64,000 nt of DNA from Bacteroidales bacterium. Lineage in GTDB: Bacteria; Bacteroidota; Bacteroidia; Bacteroidales; UBA932. Made by a program: the position numbers and the translations under genes. Location: the NCBI GenBank assembly GCA_017559545.1, contig JAFYRK010000108.1, positions 1 through 64,000 of the forward strand. The letters are read 5' to 3'. Shown here piece after piece: positions 17,336 through 25,431 of the stretch (the stretch's first letter is position 1; every line of letters begins with the position of its first letter). A model generated the notes under the pieces. The model made no database searches, was not told the origin of the DNA, and saw only the letters and a list, made by a program, of their open reading frames with translations.

Positions 17336-19762
17336 ATGAAGCTATCAGAGTTAAAGACAGGGGAGCGTGGCGTGGTCGTAAAGGTTTACGGTCACGGTGG
17401 TTTCCGTAAGAGGATCATCGAGATGGGCTTCGTCAAGGGAAGCAAGGTCAAGGTTATCCTGAATGCCCCTTTGAGGGATCCCATAGAGTACGAGATCATA
17501 GGGTATAAGGTGTCGCTCCGCCGTGAGGAGGCCGCGAAGATCGAGGTCATCAGCGAGAGCGAGGCTAAGCTCCTGCATGCGTCGCGTGAGGCTCTGCCTG
17601 CTCTGGAGGCCGGATCTGAAGACTGGATCGAGAGAGAGATGGGAGTTCTGGCAGAGGAGAGAAGAAAGATCATCAAGGTAGCCCTTGTCGGAAATCCGAA
17701 CTGCGGAAAGACATCTCTGTTCAACATGGCATCGGGCAGTCACGAGCATGTGGGAAACTACAGCGGTGTGACTGTTGACGCTAAGGAAGGAACCTTTGAC
17801 CATGGCGGATATACTTTCCAGCTGGTGGACCTTCCGGGAACATATTCGCTTTCGGCATATAGCCCGGAAGAACTTTATGTCCGCAAGAATCTTCTGGAGG
17901 ATATGCCGGACATCGTCATAAATGTGGTCGATGCCTCAAATCTTCAGAGAAATCTATACCTCACTACCCAGCTCATAGACATGAACCTGCGCGTGGTCAT
18001 GGCTATGAATATGTATGACGAACTCCAGGCAAAGGGTGACCAGCTGGATATCAAGCAGCTGGGATATCTTCTTGGAATGCCAATCGTGCCGACTGTCAGC
18101 CGCACGGGAAAGGGCATAGAGGAACTTTTCGACATTGTTATACAGGTATATGAGAAGAGTGATCCGCATCTGTCGCGCCATATACATATCAATCACGGAG
18201 CGGAGATCGAGCAGAGTATCGGTCGCCTCAAGGCATTGATAAAGAAGAATATTGATATTCGAAACAAGTACTCGACCCGATATCTCACAATCAAATATCT
18301 GGAGAATGACAAGGATGTCGAGGCAGTTGTTGAGTCTTTGCCTAACCGCGACGAGATCATTGCTGCCAGGTTTGAGGAGAATGCAAGGGTACGTAGCCTT
18401 ATGGGCTCAGGTTTGGAATCCTCTCTGGTGGATGCCAAGTATGCATTCGTACAGGGTGCGCTCGCCGAAACGTATGTCCCATATCAGGGAAAGAGAAAAC
18501 GTCAGACTATTACGGATAAGATAGATGCCTTTGTGACTGACAGGTGGTTTGCCTTCCCTATCTTCATTGCCTTACTGTATCTTGTATTTGACGGTACTTT
18601 CGTATTGGGAGAATATCCAATGCGTTGGATCGAGTGGCTGGTGTCGCATTTCTCGGCTTTCGTTTCTTCGATGATGGCGGATGGCTGGCTTAAGGATCTG
18701 GTTGTAGACGGAATCATAGGTGGAGTGGGCAGCGTGCTGGTCTTCCTGCCGAACATCATGCTTCTTTACTTGCTCATATCATTGTTGGAAGATTCCGGCT
18801 ATATGGCGCGTGCGGCCTTCATCATGGATCGTCTCATGCATAAGATCGGTCTTCACGGCAAGTCATTCATACCTATGATCATGGGATTCGGCTGTAATGT
18901 GCCGGCTGTGATGGCAGCAAGGACTATCGAGAGTCCGAAGAGCAGGATCATCACCATTCTGATAATTCCGTTGATGTCATGCGCAGGACGTATGCCTGTA
19001 TACATATTGATTGCTGGAGCATTCTTCCCTCGTCATGCAGGACTTGTGATGCTCGGGCTTTATGCCTTGGGAATCGTCCTGGCCATCATTGCCGCCAGGG
19101 TCATGAGCCGCTTCTTCAAGGATGACGACCTTCCTTTCGTGATGGAACTTCCTCCTTACCGCATTCCAACTGCCAAGTCCATCTTCCGTCATACTTGGGA
19201 GAAGGGTAAGCAGTATCTCCAGAAGATGAGTGGTATCATCCTGATATGCTCAATGGCAATCTGGTTCCTGGGCTACTTCCCTAATCATGATGCTTACGAT
19301 ACAGTAAAGGATCAGCAGGAACACTCATTCATAGGCTACATCGGAAAGACAATCGAGCCGGTGCTTGAACCTCTGGGATTTGACTGGAGGATGGGAGTCG
19401 GTATCGTTGCCGGAGTCGGTGCCAAGGAGCTTGTTGTGAGCACTCTCGGTGTCATGTATGCTGACGATCAGCCTGTTGAGGATATCACTTCAAGTCCTTT
19501 CCCTGTCACCTCGAGCGAAGTTGAGAGGTCTGCCCCGGAAGAAACCCGTCTGCAGAGGGCTCTCATAAACTCGGTGACCCCTGCCGGTGCTTTGGCCTAC
19601 ATGGTCTTCATATTGCTCTACTTCCCATGTATAGCAACCTTCATAGCCATAAAGAACGAAGGAGGAGGATGGAAATGGGCCATCATCACGGCAGTCTATA
19701 CCATAGTCCTTGCTTGGGTCGCTGCCTTCATAACTTTCAATCTCGCTTCTCTTTTCTTATAA
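17336..19762 (+). CDS. feoB: Ferrous iron transporter, FeoA-FeoB fusion
   Basis: It imports Fe(II) across the inner membrane. Residues 1-75 are a FeoA SH3-like domain. The G domain follows, with P-loop GNPNCGKTS from G119 and DLPGTYS at D165, then the helical spacer. The permease runs from about 390 to 808 with the two Gate-type repeats (GFGCNVPAVMA and MGVGIVAGVGAKELVVS). The FeoA-FeoB fusion is common in Bacteroidetes. A palindromic DNA repeat is read in frame at about residues 718-735 (SSPFPVTSSEVERSAPEE), in the loop between two late membrane helices. Confidence 0.95.
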   Translation: MKLSELKTGERGVVVKVYGHGGFRKRIIEMGFVKGSKVKVILNAPLRDPIEYEIIGYKVSLRREEAAKIEVISESEAKLLHASREALPALEAGSEDWIEREMGVLAEERRKIIKVALVGNPNCGKTSLFNMASGSHEHVGNYSGVTVDAKEGTFDHGGYTFQLVDLPGTYSLSAYSPEELYVRKNLLEDMPDIVINVVDASNLQRNLYLTTQLIDMNLRVVMAMNMYDELQAKGDQLDIKQLGYLLGMPIVPTVSRTGKGIEELFDIVIQVYEKSDPHLSRHIHINHGAEIEQSIGRLKALIKKNIDIRNKYSTRYLTIKYLENDKDVEAVVESLPNRDEIIAARFEENARVRSLMGSGLESSLVDAKYAFVQGALAETYVPYQGKRKRQTITDKIDAFVTDRWFAFPIFIALLYLVFDGTFVLGEYPMRWIEWLVSHFSAFVSSMMADGWLKDLVVDGIIGGVGSVLVFLPNIMLLYLLISLLEDSGYMARAAFIMDRLMHKIGLHGKSFIPMIMGFGCNVPAVMAARTIESPKSRIITILIIPLMSCAGRMPVYILIAGAFFPRHAGLVMLGLYALGIVLAIIAARVMSRFFKDDDLPFVMELPPYRIPTAKSIFRHTWEKGKQYLQKMSGIILICSMAIWFLGYFPNHDAYDTVKDQQEHSFIGYIGKTIEPVLEPLGFDWRMGVGIVAGVGAKELVVSTLGVMYADDQPVEDITSSPFPVTSSEVERSAPEETRLQRALINSVTPAGALAYMVFILLYFPCIATFIAIKNEGGGWKWAIITAVYTIVLAWVAAFITFNLASLFL
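19487..19531 (+). repeat. Palindromic repeat inside feoB
   Basis: The core at 19505-19531 (starting GTCACCTCGAGCGAAG, ending GAGAGGTCT) forms a hairpin through ACCTC (19508-19512) and GAGGT (19525-19529). It looks like the bacterial dispersed palindrome of the type GTCATCTCGAGCGAAG-n-GAGATCT. It is translated as part of FeoB without breaking the frame. Confidence 0.65.
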
Positions 19763-19769
19763 TGTGCCT

Positions 19770-19919
19770 ATGGGACTAACGACGGTTGGTTTTGTAACTG
19801 TTTGGTGTACAGCCTATTATGCTTTAAGGCGTTGTTTGTCCTCGGACGGTTGGGGAAGAGTATTCGAGGAGGAGATCAGAGTACGGAACGAGTGTTGCTA
19901 TGTCTGGTGGGAACTTTAA
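19770..19919 (+). CDS. Possible 49-aa small protein downstream of feoB
   Basis: ATG 19770, 7 bases after the feoB stop, opens MGLTTVGFVTVWCTAYYALR and continues to a cysteine- and tryptophan-rich end (NECCYVWWEL). The position recalls the small FeoB-associated membrane proteins seen after feoB in many bacteria, but the sequence is not a clear member. It ends 10 bases before ATG 19930 of the next gene. Confidence 0.3.
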   Translation: MGLTTVGFVTVWCTAYYALRRCLSSDGWGRVFEEEIRVRNECCYVWWEL

Positions 19920-19929
19920 TAAAACAGAC

Positions 19930-20538
19930 ATGAAGACACTTGTTGTATTTAATCATCCCTATGGAGGGAGCTACTGCAGCGCTATACTTGAGGCTGTGGA
20001 GGATGGAGTCAAGGATGGCGGCCAGGAGTGTCGCGTGATCAATCTTGATCAGGACGATTTTGATCCGGTGATGAGGGCCAAGGACCTGATTGCATTCAGT
20101 GGGGCTGGCAGGGCAGGAGAGTCAGCATTGGGAACCGTTGACGATCAGGTCATGGAATATAAGAAAGACCTGGAGTGGGCGGATCACCTTGTGATGATAT
20201 TTCCTATCTGGTGGATGACTATGCCGGCTATGATGAAAGGTTTTGTCGATAAGGTCATATTCCCGGCTGTGGCTTACAATATGGACAAAGGTAAGCTGGT
20301 TTCAAGACTGCCGATCAGAAAGGTTACAGTGATTACGACAATGAATACCCCTGCAGATGTGTATAGGGATAAGTTCAATAATTCCATCGAGGGATCGCTC
20401 ATCAAGGGAACATTCCGACAGATCGGCATACAGGACATCCAATGGATCAGTCTGAACGGTGTCAAGTCGGCAAGTCAGGAACAGCGCGTTACATGGCTGG
20501 ACGAGATATACCAGCAGTTTGCCGGAGGTAACCTTTAA
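19930..20538 (+). CDS. Flavodoxin-fold NAD(P)H:quinone oxidoreductase-like protein
   Basis: The protein has the NQO1/KefF-type pattern: strand 1 and the FMN/FAD phosphate loop in KTLVVFNHPYGGSY, then DHLVMIFPIWWMTMPAMMKGFVDKV, a strong family signature, and a C-terminal domain ending in TWLDEIYQQF. It probably reduces quinones or related electrophiles with NAD(P)H. The frame is open from ATG 19900, but ATG 19930 matches the usual N terminus. The gene overlaps the convergent nhaC-type gene by four bases. Confidence 0.85.
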   Translation: MKTLVVFNHPYGGSYCSAILEAVEDGVKDGGQECRVINLDQDDFDPVMRAKDLIAFSGAGRAGESALGTVDDQVMEYKKDLEWADHLVMIFPIWWMTMPAMMKGFVDKVIFPAVAYNMDKGKLVSRLPIRKVTVITTMNTPADVYRDKFNNSIEGSLIKGTFRQIGIQDIQWISLNGVKSASQEQRVTWLDEIYQQFAGGNL

Positions 20539-21821
20539 GAATATCGGCGCGGCAGACGGAAGATGATGGAGCAGATTGCGAACAAACCCATAATGAACGG
20601 GTAGTATAGATATCCGCTGATCGAGATTGATGAGATTCCTGCCAGTCCGGCAGCCATCAGCAGCTGGGCTCCGTATGGGATGAAGCCCTGTACAAGGCAT
20701 GAGAATGTGTCCATGATACTGGCTGCCTTTCGAGGATCGATGCCGAATCTTTCAGCTATATCACGTGCAATCTGTCCTGTGGTTATAATGGCTATAGTGT
20801 TGTTGGCGGTGCAGAGGTTGGCAAGCGAGACCAGTCCCGCTATGCTGAACTCTGCTCCACGTTTGCCACTGATTCTTCGGGTTAACCCGTTGACTATGTA
20901 GTCCAGACCCCCGTTTACACGGATCACTTCAAGCATTCCTCCGGCCAGCAGGGTCACCATGATCAGGTCTCCCATGTCACTGATGCCACTTCCGATAGTA
21001 CTGAGCCATCCGCTCCACGTAAGGTTGCCGGTCGCGAATCCCAGAATTGCATTTACAAAGATCCCTATAGTAAGCACTGCAGTTACGTTCAGTCCGGAAA
21101 GCGCCAGACCGATGATCAGTATATAAGGAATAAGCAGTAACCAGTTGACAGCACCGGCTTCCGGAGATGCCGTTACTGAGGAACCAAGAATTATATACAA
21201 TACAGTTACAACCAATGCGGCAGGTCCCACTATGCGCAGGTTGACCTTAAACTTGTCTGCCATGGAGCATCCAAGTGTTCTGGTGGCTGCTATGGTGGTG
21301 TCTGATATGAATGACAGGTTGTCTCCGAAGAAGGATCCTCCGACTATGATTCCAGTTATGAATGCCGTGTATGATGCCAGATTGTCACCGCCGGAGAGTG
21401 CCGGTGCTATACCGGCAGCAATCGGTACAAGTGCCACGATGGTGCCGACGCTGGTTCCGATGGACATAGAGATAAAACATGAAGCCAGGAAAAGTCCGGC
21501 GTAAATAAACTTGCCGGGAAGTATCCGCAAGGCCAGGTTTACGGTTGCGTCGATGGCTCCAATCTCCTTTGCGGTCGCTGCAAATGCACCTGCAAGGACA
21601 AATATCCATATCATCAGGAGCACATTCCTGTCGCCGGCTCCTTTTGAGAATACGCCGATCTTCTCTTCAAGACTGCCTCCTTTGCATATAGCTATAGCGT
21701 AAACCGAAGCAAGGAGAAATGCTGCGGAGATAGGAATCGCATAGAAATCCTGTGCGATGATACATGATATGAGGTAGAGTCCGAGGAATACGATAAGTGG
21801 ACTCAGTGCTTTCAGGCCCAT
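20535..21821 (-). CDS. Na+/H+ antiporter, NhaC family
   Basis: The 428-aa protein has about eleven hydrophobic segments and NhaC-type motifs: ASCFISMSIGTSVGTIVALVP, GGSFFGDNLSFISDTTIAA (a hallmark of the family) and ANLCTANNTIAIITTG. It exchanges sodium for protons at the inner membrane. The frame is open up to 22022, but that part overlaps queH and its promoter. ATG 21821 gives a normal NhaC start (MGLKALSPLIVFLGLYLI). Confidence 0.9.
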   Translation of the reverse strand: MGLKALSPLIVFLGLYLISCIIAQDFYAIPISAAFLLASVYAIAICKGGSLEEKIGVFSKGAGDRNVLLMIWIFVLAGAFAATAKEIGAIDATVNLALRILPGKFIYAGLFLASCFISMSIGTSVGTIVALVPIAAGIAPALSGGDNLASYTAFITGIIVGGSFFGDNLSFISDTTIAATRTLGCSMADKFKVNLRIVGPAALVVTVLYIILGSSVTASPEAGAVNWLLLIPYILIIGLALSGLNVTAVLTIGIFVNAILGFATGNLTWSGWLSTIGSGISDMGDLIMVTLLAGGMLEVIRVNGGLDYIVNGLTRRISGKRGAEFSIAGLVSLANLCTANNTIAIITTGQIARDIAERFGIDPRKAASIMDTFSCLVQGFIPYGAQLLMAAGLAGISSISISGYLYYPFIMGLFAICSIIFRLPRRYS

Positions 21822-21844
21822 ATGAAAATTAGTTTTAAGGGGAG

Positions 21845-21852
21845 CAAAGATA
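21845..21852 (-). promoter_or_regulatory. -7 element of the nhaC-type gene
   Basis: TATCTTTG read on the minus strand, 23 bases before ATG 21821. It lies 13 bases from the oppositely oriented -7 box of queH, so the two promoters overlap. Confidence 0.55.
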
Positions 21853-21865
21853 CTGAATTTAGAAT

Positions 21866-21873
21866 TATCTTTG
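21866..21873 (+). promoter_or_regulatory. -7 element of queH
   Basis: TATCTTTG on the plus strand, 58 bases before the queH ATG. No TTTG was found at the -33 distance. Confidence 0.5.
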
Positions 21874-21931
21874 TGCAGATTTCTTGACTTCACTCTTAAT
21901 GGACGAAGTTGCTTGATAGCTAGCGAAAGAA

Positions 21932-22552
21932 ATGGCAAAAAGAAAAAATAATATAATACAGGCGCCGATGGGGGAGACGACGGTTCTTCTCCACACATGC
22001 TGTGCACCGTGTTCAAGTGCAATCATAGAGGCTCTGCTTCAGAGCGGCATTACTCCCATTATATATTATTGTAATCCCAACATCTATCCCAGGGAGGAGT
22101 ACGAAATCCGCAAGAACGAGTGCTCCAGATATGCCGAGTCTCTCGGACTGGAGATCGTTGACGCAGATTATGATCATGAGAACTGGCTCTCTGAAATCAA
22201 GGGACTGGAACGCGAACCGGAGAGGGGAGGACGTTGCTTGAAATGCTTCAGATTAAGACTCCTTAAAACAGCACAGTATGCTCGCAAGAGAGGAATAAAG
22301 GTCATCACCACCACACTGGCATCGTCACGATGGAAGTCCTTGGATCAGATCAATGAAGCCGGCAACTGGGCAGTTGACGTCAGTCGTATTGAGGAAAACA
22401 ATATCCCACCAGATGACCGGCAGGTGATATGGTGGGATCAGAATTGGCGTAAAAACGGTCTTCAGGAACGTCGTCTCCAGATCATTAAGGAGTATGACTT
22501 CTACAACCAGCTTTATTGTGGCTGTGAATTCAGCCTGCGTAAAGATGTCTAG
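21932..22552 (+). CDS. queH: Epoxyqueuosine reductase QueH
   Basis: It performs the last step of queuosine synthesis in tRNA, replacing QueG. The diagnostic cysteines are visible: HTCCAPC (C23, C24, C27), GGRCLKC (C102, C105) and YCGCEFS near the C terminus, with the family stretches YCNPNIYPREEYEIRK and TTTLASSRWK. These cysteines bind an iron-sulfur cluster and a mononuclear iron in studied members. The 206-aa length is normal. Confidence 0.92.
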   Translation: MAKRKNNIIQAPMGETTVLLHTCCAPCSSAIIEALLQSGITPIIYYCNPNIYPREEYEIRKNECSRYAESLGLEIVDADYDHENWLSEIKGLEREPERGGRCLKCFRLRLLKTAQYARKRGIKVITTTLASSRWKSLDQINEAGNWAVDVSRIEENNIPPDDRQVIWWDQNWRKNGLQERRLQIIKEYDFYNQLYCGCEFSLRKDV

Positions 22553-22995
22553 AATGCAGGCGCACAGTCTGCTGCAGCCGTTGACTTGACCTCAACGCAG
22601 CTATCCTTTACTTCATCAGGCACGTCCTCTCGCACATAGGTGCTCACGTCCGCCGAACCGTTCAGTGCTGTAAGGACCATCGTGTTGTCGTCGGTGAACG
22701 TCATGCTGTATTTGCTTCCCCATGCACTTCCATCAGAGTATGTGCCAGACAGTGTGCTATTCTCGGACGACCATGTGCCGGAATAATGCTTATGACGGCC
22801 ACCGCCGATCTGCTGATAAAGTTCAAAGCCCCCGTTCACTTCAAAGACAGCATAGATGTCAGCTTCAAAATCTTCTGGAACGTAGTGCCACTCGCCGGCC
22901 AGTTTTGCCTTATAGTCTATATTTTTATCCTCTTTCTTGCAACTGATGGCAGCAAGCATCATCAGCGCAGTAAGTATAAATAGCGTCCTTTTCAT
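22549..22995 (-). CDS. Lipocalin-like lipoprotein, copy 2 of subtilase-lipocalin unit
   Basis: The lipoprotein signal ends in LAAISC (Cys at about 19). The mature part matches the paralogue at 24980-25402: GEWH, ADIYAVFEVNGGFELYQ, a GTW turn, LSGTYSDG-W, and PDEVKDSCVEV. The pattern suggests a small beta-barrel of the lipocalin-like families of Bacteroidetes. Its ATG shares a base with the stop of the upstream subtilase (TAATG), implying translational coupling. The role is unknown; a chaperone or inhibitor of the protease is one inference. Confidence 0.7.
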   Translation of the reverse strand: MKRTLFILTALMMLAAISCKKEDKNIDYKAKLAGEWHYVPEDFEADIYAVFEVNGGFELYQQIGGGRHKHYSGTWSSENSTLSGTYSDGSAWGSKYSMTFTDDNTMVLTALNGSADVSTYVREDVPDEVKDSCVEVKSTAAADCAPAF

Positions 22996-24983
22996 TAGAA
23001 CCATCCTCCATTTTCTGAATATACACCTCTGGATATGATCGAGAGTTCGCGAGATATCTCAGTGCCTCCTACGTTAGCGTAAACTCTGATCTTTGCCGAG
23101 CCATTCTTCATGCATGCGATGTTGAGCACTCCTTTCTCGATTCTTGGACTCGAAGCCAATCCGAGAGTCTTCTTTGCATCATCATCAATCTCAACGCTAA
23201 GGTATGTAAGATCATCATAGGACTCTCCGAAGAAATCTTCCAGGCTGATGGATGAAGTCGTGCCGCTCTTTATCATGACAGATGGTGTGCCTTCTATCTG
23301 CATAAGCAGCTTCCACGCATCTATTGCGCCTGTTCCCATGCGTGTCCTATATGGCCTGAGGGAAAACGAAAGATCTTTGAACGGCTTGAGATCAGCTTCT
23401 GCAATAAGCTGATTGATGTCATTTACCGAAGTCAGAAGCAATGATGTGAATTCTTCTCTCGTGAATCTCTTTCCGAGTTTTCCTGCATACGATACTCCAA
23501 GTGCAGCCACTCCGGACACATGAGGGCATGCCATCGATGTGCCCTGCATCCATGCATAGTCTGATGCAACTTCGCTGATGCATGTGGAGAGAATCTGGCT
23601 TATGTTCTCTTCCTCCTTGTACGAACCGATCCATAAGTCTCCTCCAGGTGCGGCAAGATTGCAGCCTTTTCCGTAGTTTGTATATCCGGCAGGCAGATAG
23701 TCTGCTCCGAGACCGGTTACAGAAACGCATACAGGCAACGCTCCAGGATAATCAGACTCGCTGGCAGACTCATTTCCCGCTGCAAATATTATTATATTTG
23801 ACTCCAGTGCGGGGTGTTTTGCATTCTTAGGGTGTATGAAATAGTTGATAGCTCTGTACTCCAGCGGTGCATTGTCCATGAATGACTTGTCGTTCTCGAA
23901 GGTATATGCAGGGTATCCGTATGAGCATTGTGCTATGCATGCTCCGTTGTCGGCAGCATACATCAGCGCTTCTGCCATACCTGCGTCGCCTGCGGAACCA
24001 GCTCCCTCAAAAAGCTGACACGTCATCAGGCGTACTCCGTCCCCGTTGCCGCTTCCACCTGCAATCGAACTGACACCCAATCCGTTGCCATTCACTGCTC
24101 CTATGATACCTGCTACGTGTGTGCCGTGTCCGGTTTCCCCGGCTGATTCCCAGTTGATTGCCCCATGTGAACCGGAGCCCTTGTAGAAGTTGTATCCGTA
24201 GATGTCGTCGATATAATCGTTGCCGTCATCATCTACGCCTTTGACTCCATTAAGTTCTGCTTCATTCACCCACATAGCTGCCTCAAGGTCAGGGTGAGTG
24301 TATTTTACTGGTGCGTCGCAGATGGCTACGATGACGTCCGGAGTGCCGGTGGTAAGTTTCCATGCGTCCATCACTCCTACGTCAGCCCCTGCACGTGCTG
24401 TCGCTGCAACCTTCTTGTCGCCGGTGTTGTTGAGGTTCCACTGGTATGAGTTCATCGGGTCGTCAAACGGTATTGTTGCTCCCTCTTGTGCTGCGGCCAT
24501 GAGTTTTGGTTGAGGCCTGAATGGGATGCTCTTGCAGTCAGATGCTGGTTTCGCCAGGTTATTGAACTGTACGAGGCATATCTCAGGACGCATGGCGACT
24601 TCTTGTGCAATACGACGCACCGGAATGCTCTCGTCAAATGTGATGGTGAACCATCTGTGCAGACCGAGTTCGCGTGCCACTTCCTTGTTTTTAGGCATGT
24701 GGCTCAGCGCAGGCTCGAAGCCTCTGATCTCCATACCGGAAAATAGTTCATATGCAACTCTATCGATTTCTCCTTTCTCTATTCTGGCTACAGTCTGTTC
24801 GTCAACGTATATGAGAAGGAAGCCCTTCTGGTGGTCTGCAGACATTCTTCCGGCGGACTTTGTCGCCAAAGCCAATTCGGATTCGCTCGGCTCGGGAACG
24901 GACGAAGTGTCAATCTCAGATATACATGAAGCTGCGGTCATCACACTTGTGATAACCGCTATGATAAATCTGCAATGTCTCAT
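22995..24983 (-). CDS. S8 subtilisin-like serine protease, lipoprotein, copy 2
   Basis: A lipoprotein signal (TAASC) is followed by a propeptide-like region (about 25-190). The catalytic domain has the triad D223 (VAICDAPVKYTHPDL), H289 (GHGTHVAG) and S483 (GTSMACPHVSG), with the oxyanion asparagine in FAAGNES. A C-terminal beta domain (about 570-662) ends in SENGGWF. The paralogue at 25432 has the same architecture and ends DNGGWL. It is probably anchored to the outer membrane. Its start overlaps the stop of the preceding lipocalin gene (ATGA). Confidence 0.9.
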   Translation of the reverse strand: MRHCRFIIAVITSVMTAASCISEIDTSSVPEPSESELALATKSAGRMSADHQKGFLLIYVDEQTVARIEKGEIDRVAYELFSGMEIRGFEPALSHMPKNKEVARELGLHRWFTITFDESIPVRRIAQEVAMRPEICLVQFNNLAKPASDCKSIPFRPQPKLMAAAQEGATIPFDDPMNSYQWNLNNTGDKKVAATARAGADVGVMDAWKLTTGTPDVIVAICDAPVKYTHPDLEAAMWVNEAELNGVKGVDDDGNDYIDDIYGYNFYKGSGSHGAINWESAGETGHGTHVAGIIGAVNGNGLGVSSIAGGSGNGDGVRLMTCQLFEGAGSAGDAGMAEALMYAADNGACIAQCSYGYPAYTFENDKSFMDNAPLEYRAINYFIHPKNAKHPALESNIIIFAAGNESASESDYPGALPVCVSVTGLGADYLPAGYTNYGKGCNLAAPGGDLWIGSYKEEENISQILSTCISEVASDYAWMQGTSMACPHVSGVAALGVSYAGKLGKRFTREEFTSLLLTSVNDINQLIAEADLKPFKDLSFSLRPYRTRMGTGAIDAWKLLMQIEGTPSVMIKSGTTSSISLEDFFGESYDDLTYLSVEIDDDAKKTLGLASSPRIEKGVLNIACMKNGSAKIRVYANVGGTEISRELSIISRGVYSENGGWF

Positions 24984-25402
24984 CTGCTTCTTACTTCTAT
25001 TTCGCAGGTTTCCTTGATCTCGGAAGGGATTTTGGCCTTTTCAAAGACTGATTCTTCGGCTGTATCGTTATAGGATGTCAATGTAAGGACATTGTTTACG
25101 ATGGTCACTTTGTATGCGGCAGCCCAGTCCTCTCCATCGTTGTATTTACCTGTGAGGAGGTCTTCCTCAAGGTTCCATGTACCTCTGTAAAGGCGGTATG
25201 CTCCCTCTACAATCTTCTGGTAAAGTTCAAAGGTTCCGTTATCAGCGAAACTGATGTAAATGTCTGCGTCAAGCGACACGGTGGTGCTGTGCCACTCTGT
25301 GCAGAGCTTCTGCTTAAGGGTGAGCTGTGGCTGGGTGCCTCCCTTTTCACCGCATGAAGCCAACAGCATAAGTGCAGATATGAGGTAGATTAATCTTTTC
25401 AT
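24980..25402 (-). CDS. Lipocalin-like lipoprotein, copy 1 of subtilase-lipocalin unit
   Basis: Signal peptide with lipobox LLASC, then a beta-rich 120-residue domain: EWHSTTVSLDADIYISF, NGTFELYQKIVEG, YRGTWN, LTGKYNDGEDW, and IPSEIKETCEIEV. These are the same landmarks as in the copy at 22549. It lies 29 bases after the subtilase at 25432 and overlaps the next subtilase by four bases, so all four genes are likely one transcript. Confidence 0.7.
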   Translation of the reverse strand: MKRLIYLISALMLLASCGEKGGTQPQLTLKQKLCTEWHSTTVSLDADIYISFADNGTFELYQKIVEGAYRLYRGTWNLEEDLLTGKYNDGEDWAAAYKVTIVNNVLTLTSYNDTAEESVFEKAKIPSEIKETCEIEVRSR

Positions 25403-25431
25403 GTGGATGTGTGTTTAAGTAAACGGAATGT

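Noticed and set aside
21822..22022. N-terminal extension of the NhaC-type antiporter
   Set aside because: The frame is open, but it would overlap the queH start and both promoters and gives no plausible membrane or signal sequence.
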